The notes below the pieces were generated by a model. That model saw only the letters and a program-made list of their open reading frames with translations. It did no database searches and was not told where the DNA came from. The position numbers and the translations under genes were made by a program. From the NCBI GenBank assembly GCA_052161605.1, contig CP197409.1: a stretch of DNA of 64,000 nt. One strand, written 5' to 3'. The first letter of the stretch is position 1. Every line of letters starts with the position of its first letter. This stretch comes from JBKCUI01 sp052161605. GTDB lineage: Bacteria; Planctomycetota; Planctomycetia; Pirellulales; Pirellulaceae. Below, in pieces: positions 26,285-35,900 of this stretch.

Positions 26285-29200
26285 TCAAACTGGAGGGATG
26301 GTGATGTAACCGAGGACCACAGCGCTGCTAACTCTCTGCCGGATGTATAATACATCAGCGTTGGTCACGCGGCGATCCTTATTGACATCCCGGACATCAT
26401 CAATCGATACTAACACGCTGGAAACCGCCTGCCGTACAGCCAGCACATCCGCGTTAGTAACCCGCATGTTGGGGCCGTCCCCGTTAACCTCTCCGTCAGC
26501 ATGACCTAGGTAGAAGACTTCAGGACGATTCAACCCTGTCTGCTCGTTGGCCCGGATCACAATCTGCAGCCAGGTGTTCATAATCGCGTTGTCTTCCCAC
26601 TCGATCCGCACACGCGCTGGAATGGTCTCTGTGCCTGGGGTAATATGAATCAACGTCGGATCCGGTGCTGCCGCCCAGGAATTAGGATCGCCGGTCTTGC
26701 CAACCCGGAATTGAAAATCGCTCACCTCGAGTGCTTCGCCGGTTAAGCCAGCGACGTCGAATACAATCCCGTTGATACCGCGGGTGTAGTTACTGACGTT
26801 CTGAAAAGTGGTCTGTTGACTGCTATCGCTTGCCCGCAACAATCTTCTGGCCGCGGAGCTATCAGTCGATAGAGCCGCTTGGACATTGGCGCCTTCTTGA
26901 GCAAAGGCCGAACCCTTGTAGTAAATCCACTGACCGACGATGTGAACCTCGGCGGAAATCAGGAACTGGGCACTCCACTGATCTTGGCCATCACTGGCAT
27001 TGATCGTAACCACTTCGTCGGTAAGCTTGGTTGAGGGCATGTAGGACCAACTCCAAGTGCCACCAGGATGCTGAATCACCTCGCCCAGCGAGGCCGAGAG
27101 CGTGATCGCCTGTGGGTCTAGTCCTCCCCAGGTTCCACTGTTGGAAAGTTCGTCTAGCACCAACCCAGCTACACTTGCCTGCTGGCGCGTGACGTGTACG
27201 GGAGTCATGTTACCAAAGTTAATGCCATCCTTGACTTCACCGCTACGCAATTGCACAAGGTGGCTACCGGAGACACCTCGCGTACCGTAAAGGTTGATTT
27301 GCCAACCGTTGAGTGTGCCAATATCTTCGCCTTGCAAATCGGATACTTGCAAAGTCCAATCCCCCGCCGATAATTCGCCCCAATGCCTAGCTGAAGTGAA
27401 CAACCAATTGTTGTAGTCCGCCCCATTATCTGTGGTACGTCGCTCTGCCAAAATAGATCTTGTGCCACTGGGTGAGGTGAGAATCACCTGTAATTGTCCG
27501 CGCCCCGGATGAGTGGCATCTAAGACGATCTCGACCCATTCGACTTCGAGAACCTCATCGACTGCGAATGTCGAGGTCACGCCCAGGGGATTGTTGTCCG
27601 GAATCGGCTGTCCCACGGGGATAGTGCCGGATTGAAACGCAACTTCTTGACTCACGGGATGCCAGGCCTGCGCTAAATCAACTGCGGCTCGCGCATTGAT
27701 CGCTCCATGTCCATACTTATGGTTAACCATGCGGCCTGCTCCCGTCAAAACCCAGTCGTTATCGCCTGGATCGTTCAGGCTAGCACTTTTGGCTAAAACA
27801 TGTTGCACGTCGCGCCAAGACAGGTTGGGATTGGCTTCAAGCATGAGGGCGACAACTCCCGAAACCAGGGGAGCCGCCGAGGAAGTACCTCCGAAGCTGC
27901 TAGTGTAGGAACCGAGTTCTGTAAGAGTGGACGTGGTGACTCCCACGCCACCACCGGAGGAGAAGGCGGAGACAATCAACGGAGCTCCCGATTCGCTATA
28001 CGAGGACTGGAGTCCACGATGATCGATTGCTCCGACCGCGATCGTGTAGCGAGAATTTGCATAGGAGTCGTAATTGACATTGTCCTGTTCAAGCTGTCCG
28101 TTACCTCCGGCCCACACGTAAATGCTGCCCAACCCGTCGCGACCGCTCTGTACCCCCCCCGCCAAAGCCGCCAGCGAAAGCGGGCCCGCATTGCCAGGGG
28201 CATTGATGCTACCGGTGTCCCACGGTCCCCAACTATTGTTGTAGATATGATTTCCCTGGTTCTCAAAGATGAGTGCGTTTGCGCGTTGAAGGTCGGTAGT
28301 CGGCCCGGCAATCAAGCGAATGCCAGAGAGCGAAGCACCAGGGGCCGCTCCGATTCCTCCAAGGGCATTATTGCCCGATGCCGCTGCAACGCCCGCCACC
28401 GCCGTCCCGTGATAGTCGTTCGTTGAACCGGGGGCGGGATCCGGATCATTACCATTGAAATCCCAGCTCAAAGCTGCCAAATAACGGGCACTCAAATCGG
28501 GATGGGTGTACTGTAAGCCATCATCCACGACAGCGATCGTGACTCCCGCCCCCGAGAATTCATCCCAGGCTGGTACCAAATTGGCATCTGCGCCCGGCGT
28601 GCCGCCAGTCTGACCGATATTACGCAAGTGCCACTGGTTAGGAAAAAGCGGATCGTTAGGAATTCGCGAACGAGGTTGCTCTGCGATTAGCGGAAAGAAA
28701 GCGGTAACCGCCGCATGGTCACCCAACCGCTCGGCAATCGAATTCATAGAGTCTGGGGCCACGTCTTGAAACAAGTACGCATTGGCTAGGTAGGGAATCG
28801 ATTCCGCCGACTTAGCCCCGAGCAATACAACGATATCGGATAGCTTTTCCGTTTGGTTTTGACGGGCATCAAGTATGACTACCCACTGCTCTGCGTTAAA
28901 GTTTTTCGATCTGTTACCATCAAATAGTTGATTAGCCCTTCGCATGGCCCAGTAAACAGAACTGTCCAAGCCAGCCAGTGAAAAAGTATCAATCGTATTC
29001 GCTGAAGCCGGTTCCACGTCTGAACCGCTTGATTGTCCCATGGCTTGACCTGGAGAGGTTTGAAACCAGCCAGGCTGCATCACTTCGGCAACCGAATACA
29101 CACCGACTGGCAAGTCAGTAAAAGCGTAGCTCCCATCCGGTCCTGTCACCTGCCAAGGCTCACTTTCATCAAGCTGCCCATTCCGATTGAGATCGAGATA

Positions 29201-31912
29201 GATGACCCACCCTTCAAGAGGTAGCTCCCCCTCATCCCAAATACCATTGCTGTTCAAATCGAGCCATTTGTAGCCTCGGATTTCTCCAAACTGCAAGGGT
29301 CGACTTCCAAAATTTGCGTCATCCATCAGGTCGCCATCGCCCAAATCGAAAATCCAGGCATCGGTGTGCGGGGAGGTTGCTTCCCAGCCCATGGGCACCA
29401 ATTGTCTCAGGATATGGACTCCCGCATGGACAAGCAACGAGAAGCTTCCATCATCTTCGCTAACGAATGTCGGTTCACCACGATCATGTCGCCCGTTATG
29501 GTTGCGATCCAGATAGACTGTTCTTCCTCCCAATACGCTTTCTTCACCATCAATCATTCCGTCACCGTTTTCGTCTTGCCACAGCGTTCCGCGAATCTCT
29601 GCAAACGGAATGGTCCCGTCAGTCGGCCTCACTGCCAACCCAGCGAGCCCCCAGGAACTCCCCAACGGCTCAACCTCTATTTCAATCGTACCTGCGGCTG
29701 ACGCCATCGCCACAACCATGTACGACTCGAGTTCCCGAGTGTTCGTGCCTAGTTCGCTGTTTACCAGCAACTGATTGGAGGAATAAAACTGTTCGAAGTT
29801 CAACGGAGCCGAACCGCCCGAGACCGTAACGGACTGACCGCCGGAAAACGTGTCAGCAGCAAATACATAGATTTCATAAGTTTCTCCAGGATCTAAGCCG
29901 CTCCAAAGAAAGGTCGCTGGAGAAAAGGACCATATGTTCCCGTCAATCCCGCTCAGGCTCTGCAAATGGATTGGTAGCTGGCTGTCTGGAGGCGAACTGC
30001 TGTCACTAGAGATATTAGTCGATGGCTGTATTGACAATTCAACTGCCGACGCCACTCCGAACTCATCCGTTAAGCCAGTCAGCGTGACACCCGAGCTGCC
30101 TCCGCTATACAACGCCCAGTTCGTCGGTGAGGTGCTCCCAGAAGGACCAAAATCGACTCCCACCATCAACGAACCCACTTGCTGAATGCCTTCGATGGTA
30201 AAGGTATATCCGCCTGTATTGCCCGCTACACCGCTGCCACCGATTTGAGGGTCGTAATTTATATTGGGAAAGCCAGACACACCGACAAAGTACGTGCCCG
30301 CCGCGGAGAAGTCATAGATGATCTGCGAGTATAGTGTTCCCCCAAAGTTGTCATTCATCGCCAGTTGATTGCCCTGGGAATCGAAGAGACGCAGCATCGT
30401 ATCCACCCCGGCACCTGAAGTTGGCACACTGGTTTCCATGCGAAACCGGCTACCCGCTGAGGCATCAAAGCTGAACATGTCCACATCCCGATTTCCATGT
30501 GGCCCATCTCCCAGTATAGCGGCGATCGAATATGAGCCGACAAACGGACCAACCCCCGTCTCCGCGGCGGTATCCAGTGTGTCTCCAATGTCATCGTTCG
30601 ACGAGGGACGCCACTGCACCCACTCCTGAATCACGGTCTGATTGTTAGAAGTCAATCGCGTCGCCCCAGCCAGATCCGACCCACTGCGAAAAGCGTGGAT
30701 GCCAATGACCCTGGGCTGCCCCGAACTATAACTCCATACAGGACTCCCACTGGATCCTCCAGACGTCTGCGAATTGTAAATGAGCCTAAATGGCTCGACC
30801 GACACAACTTGGCCCGCCATATCCCACATACTCTGGCTGGCCCCCCCTCCCATAGTCGCGGGATATCCCACAGGATGGACCGTTTCAGCCGGATTGGTGG
30901 GTGGGGCATAGTTGAACTGCAATGGCACGTACGTTGCCAACCCTGCATCCACAAAAGATCCCACGTAGAAGGCAGCAGCGTAGTCGTGTCGCGTATGCGT
31001 CGTGGTGTATCCCGAACCAGCCGCAATATAGTTATCATTGGTGACCCACTGTTCGGCGTGATGCGTTCCAAAGGGACGTATCACACTCCCACTTCCCCCG
31101 AGCTGGTACTGGCCGGGACTAATTCTGACCGAATCGGCATATCCACCACGTTCGACATTGTAAACGCAATGACCATTGGTCAGGGCAGTATGCGGTGAGA
31201 CGATGAACGAAGTACATCGAAACCAATCGTTACCAAAATTTTGCAACTGATACCCAACAGTGTTGTAGGGATAGATTTGGGTGTTGCCTACAAGCGTACT
31301 ATTTCGCGTCGAGCCGCCCCCGAGCAAACCTGATGAATTCTGATTATCCTCTGCCGAATAGCCCTCGATTCGTCCATGTCCCTGGTCATCAATAATTGGC
31401 AGCAGTCCTCTGGCATGCACCACATCCTCCAAGTCTACTACCTCCATTAGACCGGGAATCAATTCGGATGCTTGCGTTTGCCACTGCTCTGAAGCTATCA
31501 ACAAGTCGATGGCCTCATATCGGCTCAATACCGAAAATGTAGGTTCCTCAAGCACTACAAAGAAGCGGGAAGTCCCGTCGACGTCTTCATCAAGATCATA
31601 TTCGGACCAACGATGAAATTCACCATCAATCCACTGCAGGACACTTCGTGACGGCTGCCCTCGAGTCAAGGGCTCGACAGGGTCGCCGATTCGTTCGGCC
31701 CAACTCGGCGAGGTTTTCAGGGTTGAAGACTGACTGAACTCGAACGGACTGTTCAAAAGTTCCACGGCCAGGCAATACTTTCCCAAGTTTTCGGTAAACG
31801 AATCGGCTGCTAACAATCTCCTAGCTTCTAACTCTTCAAACCTCAACGGACAAATCGTTTGAAAGAAACCAGATGCCCTATCTGAAACGCGTCTTATCTT
31901 TCGCCTAACCAC
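26285..31912 (-). CDS. Giant exported double protease (trypsin-like plus subtilisin-like) with dockerin tail
   Basis: This 1875-residue protein opens with an LEPR-XLL-like export signature (FEELEARRLLAAD). Domain order by sight: a trypsin/V8-like (S1) domain at about 205-440 with TNGHC (His near 248), HDYAA (Asp near 308) and SGGSSGSPVW (Ser near 390); a pre-peptidase C-terminal-like domain at about 475-555; two SdrD-B-like domains at about 775-950 (DENGDGMIDG, DLNSNGIWDEGE); a subtilisin (S8) domain with VVDDGLQYTHPDLS (Asp near 1130), DYHGTAVAG (His near 1165) and GGTSSAAP (Ser near 1345); a proprotein-convertase P-like domain at about 1440-1548; and a C-terminal module ending in two dockerin repeats (about 1810-1873). 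Both triads look intact. It is the last of three same-strand exported-protein genes. Confidence 0.88.
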   Translation of the reverse strand: MVRRKIRRVSDRASGFFQTICPLRFEELEARRLLAADSFTENLGKYCLAVELLNSPFEFSQSSTLKTSPSWAERIGDPVEPLTRGQPSRSVLQWIDGEFHRWSEYDLDEDVDGTSRFFVVLEEPTFSVLSRYEAIDLLIASEQWQTQASELIPGLMEVVDLEDVVHARGLLPIIDDQGHGRIEGYSAEDNQNSSGLLGGGSTRNSTLVGNTQIYPYNTVGYQLQNFGNDWFRCTSFIVSPHTALTNGHCVYNVERGGYADSVRISPGQYQLGGSGSVIRPFGTHHAEQWVTNDNYIAAGSGYTTTHTRHDYAAAFYVGSFVDAGLATYVPLQFNYAPPTNPAETVHPVGYPATMGGGASQSMWDMAGQVVSVEPFRLIYNSQTSGGSSGSPVWSYSSGQPRVIGIHAFRSGSDLAGATRLTSNNQTVIQEWVQWRPSSNDDIGDTLDTAAETGVGPFVGSYSIAAILGDGPHGNRDVDMFSFDASAGSRFRMETSVPTSGAGVDTMLRLFDSQGNQLAMNDNFGGTLYSQIIYDFSAAGTYFVGVSGFPNINYDPQIGGSGVAGNTGGYTFTIEGIQQVGSLMVGVDFGPSGSTSPTNWALYSGGSSGVTLTGLTDEFGVASAVELSIQPSTNISSDSSSPPDSQLPIHLQSLSGIDGNIWSFSPATFLWSGLDPGETYEIYVFAADTFSGGQSVTVSGGSAPLNFEQFYSSNQLLVNSELGTNTRELESYMVVAMASAAGTIEIEVEPLGSSWGLAGLAVRPTDGTIPFAEIRGTLWQDENGDGMIDGEESVLGGRTVYLDRNHNGRHDRGEPTFVSEDDGSFSLLVHAGVHILRQLVPMGWEATSPHTDAWIFDLGDGDLMDDANFGSRPLQFGEIRGYKWLDLNSNGIWDEGELPLEGWVIYLDLNRNGQLDESEPWQVTGPDGSYAFTDLPVGVYSVAEVMQPGWFQTSPGQAMGQSSGSDVEPASANTIDTFSLAGLDSSVYWAMRRANQLFDGNRSKNFNAEQWVVILDARQNQTEKLSDIVVLLGAKSAESIPYLANAYLFQDVAPDSMNSIAERLGDHAAVTAFFPLIAEQPRSRIPNDPLFPNQWHLRNIGQTGGTPGADANLVPAWDEFSGAGVTIAVVDDGLQYTHPDLSARYLAALSWDFNGNDPDPAPGSTNDYHGTAVAGVAAASGNNALGGIGAAPGASLSGIRLIAGPTTDLQRANALIFENQGNHIYNNSWGPWDTGSINAPGNAGPLSLAALAGGVQSGRDGLGSIYVWAGGNGQLEQDNVNYDSYANSRYTIAVGAIDHRGLQSSYSESGAPLIVSAFSSGGGVGVTTSTLTELGSYTSSFGGTSSAAPLVSGVVALMLEANPNLSWRDVQHVLAKSASLNDPGDNDWVLTGAGRMVNHKYGHGAINARAAVDLAQAWHPVSQEVAFQSGTIPVGQPIPDNNPLGVTSTFAVDEVLEVEWVEIVLDATHPGRGQLQVILTSPSGTRSILAERRTTDNGADYNNWLFTSARHWGELSAGDWTLQVSDLQGEDIGTLNGWQINLYGTRGVSGSHLVQLRSGEVKDGINFGNMTPVHVTRQQASVAGLVLDELSNSGTWGGLDPQAITLSASLGEVIQHPGGTWSWSYMPSTKLTDEVVTINASDGQDQWSAQFLISAEVHIVGQWIYYKGSAFAQEGANVQAALSTDSSAARRLLRASDSSQQTTFQNVSNYTRGINGIVFDVAGLTGEALEVSDFQFRVGKTGDPNSWAAAPDPTLIHITPGTETIPARVRIEWEDNAIMNTWLQIVIRANEQTGLNRPEVFYLGHADGEVNGDGPNMRVTNADVLAVRQAVSSVLVSIDDVRDVNKDRRVTNADVLYIRQRVSSAVVLGYITIPPV
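26294..26690 (-). repeat. Dockerin-encoding module, copy 1
   Basis: The 3' end of the double-protease gene. It aligns without gaps, at a constant offset of 6660 bp, to the 3' end of the giant gene. In the 300 bases 26341-26640 against 33001-33300 I count 12 differences, about 96 percent identity. Identity falls off beyond about 26700, although the encoded proteins remain similar further upstream. It encodes the wall-to-wall similar NTWLQIV-RANEQTGLNR region and two dockerin-type calcium loops. Confidence 0.9.
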
Positions 31913-31983
31913 AGGAACAGTCCTTTCCGATATGTGTCCTACAATCGAGCCCCACAGGCATTGGCACCGGCGAGGCGTGGCAG

Positions 31984-31989
31984 ATTATA
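31984..31989 (-). promoter_or_regulatory. Candidate -10 box for the double-protease gene
   Basis: A perfect TATAAT on the minus strand, 72 bases upstream of the start codon at 31912. No good TTGACA-like box is found at 16-18 bases spacing; TTGTCT occurs at 23 bases. It is a weak candidate. Confidence 0.3.
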
Positions 31990-32103
31990 CTTACCATTTG
32001 GACTAGAGAGTTAGACAACATCCACCATCCTTAGCCCCACTGAATTGCCAAGCTGTGGTTTAGCAAACAAATCAATTTCGACGCGTTGGCGTAGGGATCC
32101 TGG

Positions 32104-32137
32104 CCATCAACCGCAGCTTTCGCATTGCGGTTGATGG
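32104..32137. terminator. 12-bp inverted repeat downstream of the PEP-CTERM gene
   Basis: CCATCAACCGCA (32104-32115) pairs perfectly with TGCGGTTGATGG (32126-32137) around a 10-base loop. It lies 110 bp past the PEP-CTERM stop codon. TTTT follows on the plus strand but not on the minus strand, the direction of the flanking genes, so termination would not be of the classical type. Confidence 0.5.
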
Positions 32138-32246
32138 TTTTACCGTGCATGGAAAATAAATCAACAGTTCGCGGTACAAGGCAATCGAATGAGATCCGAT
32201 CGGAACGAATGCCTGAGGAACGTCCGCGTCCTTGGTACAAAACGGC

Positions 32247-32831
32247 TTAACAATCCGTTTCGGGAGAGCGTCTACGAAAACGCCTAGCCATGACCAATCC
32301 CACTGCACTAAAAAGCAACGCCAAACTGCTCGGCTCCGGCACTACCGAAAACGAACCCGACACGCTGGACGTATTGATCGGAGCATCGCTAGGGTCCAAT
32401 GCCAACAACAATCCATCATCGATTGTGAGCAGGTAGGTCCCAATCCCCACGTTGCTTAAATCCAGCGTCAATTGCCCCAATTGGTGAACCGTATTCGCCA
32501 GACCTGTGTTAAAAAAATTTGATGACAGACTGAAGGACAAAAAGGCTTCTCCGGGCTGAGTGCTAATATCCCACTGCTCGTCACCGATATTGACCAATCC
32601 CGTAGAAAATACACCTTGCGTGCCATCCCCAATTCCCGACAGAACCAGAATGTCGATGCCTCGCACAACCTGGTTGTCGATGGTACTGGTAAAGTTCACA
32701 TCAACGGTCAGCGTACCGCCGATGGGCACCGTGGAAGTCGCCGGACTGATGCTGAAGATAAGATCCGCCGACGCACTGGTCGCGGTGGTAGCTAAAATCG
32801 CCAATGCAAGAAATTGAACAAAAGATCTCAT
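32247..32831 (-). CDS. PEP-CTERM anchored protein with a possible cohesin-type body
   Basis: A 194-residue protein. ATG 32831 is chosen because GGAG lies 7 bases upstream and a signal peptide (about 1-22, ending SASA) begins there. The C terminus is a clear PEP-CTERM sorting signal: VPEPSS at 164-169, a hydrophobic helix to about 182, then a RRFRRR basic cluster. Such proteins are processed by an exosortase and surface-anchored or released. The body (about 23-160) is beta-rich: FSISPATSTVPIGGTLTVDVNF, RGIDILVLSG, and a closing SSVSGSFSV. This resembles the edge strands of cohesin-type domains, an uncertain reading from pattern only. It is encoded between two dockerin-tailed giants on the same strand. 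Confidence 0.85.
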   Translation of the reverse strand: MRSFVQFLALAILATTATSASADLIFSISPATSTVPIGGTLTVDVNFTSTIDNQVVRGIDILVLSGIGDGTQGVFSTGLVNIGDEQWDISTQPGEAFLSFSLSSNFFNTGLANTVHQLGQLTLDLSNVGIGTYLLTIDDGLLLALDPSDAPINTSSVSGSFSVVPEPSSLALLFSAVGLVMARRFRRRSPETDC

Positions 32832-32938
32832 GAAGTTACTCCAAAAAGTGAAAGCCTTTAACACAAAACAAATCTCTCTCTAACGAGCCACATTCATCTA
32901 CGAAAAAAATCGAAATGAATGCTTCCGTGTTTCTATAA

Positions 32939-35900
32939 TCAATCCCCCTTGGGGGGGATGGTGATGTAACTGAGGACCACGGCACTACTAACTCTCTGCC
33001 GGACATATAGTACATCAGCGTTGGTCACGCGGCGATCCTTGTTGACATCCCGGACATCATCAATCGATACTAACGAGCTGGAAACCGCCTGCCGTACAGC
33101 CAGCACATCCGCGTTAGTAACCCGCATGTTGGGGCCGTCCCCGTTAACCTCTCCGTCGGCATGACCTAGGTAGAAGACTTCAGGACGATTCAACCCCGTC
33201 TGCTCGTTGGCCCGGACCACAATCTGCAGCCAGGTGTTCATAATCGCGTTGTCCTCCCACTCGATCCGCACACGCGCTGGAGTGGTCTCCGTGCCTGGGG
33301 TAACATGAATCAATGTCGGTTCCGGTGCCGCGGCCCACGCACCAGGATCGCCGGTCTTGCCAACCCGGAATTGAAAATCACTCAAGCTCAGATTGGTACT
33401 CGCCAATCCTGCGACATCAAATACCAAACCATTGATCCCTCGAGAGTAGTTGATAACATTCGCGAAAGTCGTAACCTGCGCGGTATTCGTTGCCCTAAGC
33501 ATTTGCTTAGATCCGGTTGCGGTCGAAAGCGCAGCCTCAATATTTCCTCCTTGCGCAAAAGCCGAGCCTTTATAATACACCGCGCTGCGGGCTACCGCTA
33601 CTAACACATCAATATTAAACGTGACCGTGGCCGAAGCTTCTATCGTTGTGGCCGTGATCACCACATTCACATCATCAAGCCTGCTAGTCGGTGTATAAGA
33701 CCACGTCCAAGTGCCATCGGCATGCTTAATGACTTCGCCAATCGATGCTTCTAAAACTAAACCATCTGGATTGGCTGCCTCCCATGTTCCCGAGTTTGTA
33801 AGGACGGAGAGCACGTTCCCTGTGACACTTGTTTCGTTGACATTTATGGCGACGGCTTCTTCCACATCGATGACGCTAAGTGCAAATACTTGATCCACTT
33901 CGTTACCAGCCAAATCCCGCGAACGAACGCGAACGGAATACTCAGGGATGGTCTCGTAGTCCAGTCGTTCACCCGCTCTGAGGAATATCTCATCGTTGAT
34001 AATTCGGAATTTTTGGTTATCCAGGGGATCGTCGCCATCAAAGAGTTCGTATTGGAATTCGTCATCGAGGTCCAAGTCCTCTGTTCGTAATCGTCCAAAG
34101 AGTCGATCTACCAGCTGAACCTGATTGTCCTCGTATACGATTTCTGCATCCAACACGATACCGGTCGGCTCGTGTAGATTGACGAACAAACTGAAGCGAT
34201 CCGTGCGGCCAACATTGCCCGCTAAATCCCTCGCGTTGACGCGGAGGTCGTAGATGCCTGAGGCTAACGGTTGGTGAGTGAAATACTCGTCCGGTAACTC
34301 CCACGTGCCATCTCCCAAATTATTGGCCAACATCAAACGATCGCCAACCAACACTTCCACAATGGGGTCCGTGTCCCTGTTGTCAGCGATGGTGCCCGTT
34401 AGTTGTGGTCGGTTCGTATTAACTACGAACATGCTGCCATCGTTGACCAAGTTGACAAACCAGGGTTCTGCAACCGTTGGATCATTGTCTAGAGTGACAG
34501 ACGGTGCCTCCAAGTCTGCCTCACCAAGCGTGACCAAAACTTCTTGAATACCAACACCACCATCTAGGTCGCGAACTTGAAACTGGATCGTGTAGGTACC
34601 AGGGCCAGGGAACAAATACTCGAACTCAAAGGAACCATTGGTCAAATTGATCGGTAACGTCGGATTGATGCTACTCGTCGCTGTGTGCTGATCAAGGACT
34701 CCTGGATCAGAAAAGATTCCGCTGAATCGCACGGGCACGTTGGCTGGATGTAGAGGCAGCGTTATTGAAGATACTTGTACTACAGGATCTCTATTGAGCA
34801 CCAACAGGCTTGCAGAATCTGAAACTACAATACCTGAATCATCCCTGGCGGTAACAGTTACCCAGTAGGTTCCTTGTTGCGGAGGATTAAACGGTATGAA
34901 GTCCGAGCCAGTTTGAACCTGCTCAAAGCCACCCTCGGATATAATCCGCCACTCAATCTGAAGGTTCGCCAAATCGATTGCACTTCGATCGAAGAAGTAC
35001 GCAACCAAATCAACGTGGTCGCCTTCGTAAATCAGCTGCTGCGGACTGGCAAGAGTTACGACTGGGAGGGCATTCGCAACATGAATGGTCCATTCTTCCT
35101 GTGATGTTCCATCAGCATCCGTCGCAGTCAGCCGCAGTGTGTAGGTAGCATCGTTGACTGCAAAGTACTCGAATAAGGAACTATGGCCTTCCGCAACCGG
35201 GACGCCCCCAGTGTCTAGAAGTTCCCAGTGGTAGGAAACGACATCTGTTAATCCGCTCGACACTAGCAATGTGGCGTCGAATGAAAGCGTGTCCCCTTCT
35301 AGCCACTGAGTCTGCAGTTCCTCTGATGAAATGCGCGGTGGATGATTCAAAACGTTGACCGTTCGCGTCACGATTGCCGCAGCGTCTGTTCCATCGGTTG
35401 CTTGCACGGCCACGACATACTGGCCGCCATTCTGGAAGCGATGCTGAATCGTCTGGCCAGTTACCGTCGGATTGAACGTTGTACCGTTGTAGTTCAGGTC
35501 CCACAGATAGGTAATCGTATCAGCAGCGACGTCAGTAGCCGCGATACTGAAGGTGGCAGTCAACGATTCATCAATGCTATCCGGACCGATCAACCCGCTT
35601 GTATAAACCGGTGCGGCATTCGATACGCTGACTGGAATTTGATACTGCAACGGTGTTTCATGCACTGATGTGCGCACGAACAAGGTGATCGTGTAGTTGC
35701 CTTCGTTCGGGAAGGCGTGGTCGAGTTGCACAATATGTCGCGTTCCGTAAGGATCTGACGGATCGGGGATGACATTTGCCACTTCTCTGTGTCCATTGCC
35801 GTAGTCAGCTTCAATCACCCAGGTGTCCCTGCCGTCGCGGAAGCGGATGCGATCACCAATGGGAACGCCTTCTGGAATCGAGAGGTCCAGCGTCTCCAGC

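Larger units (their letters stand above)
31913..32246. other. 334-bp intergenic region upstream of the double protease
   Basis: Holds a strong hairpin (32104-32137) probably ending the PEP-CTERM transcript, and a TATAAT on the minus strand at 31984-31989 about 70 bases upstream of the protease gene start. I see no additional gene. Confidence 0.6.

Noticed and set aside
27800..28426. 208-codon plus-strand open frame
   Set aside because: It lies opposite the well-supported subtilisin domain and has an Arg-rich, shadow-like composition without motifs.
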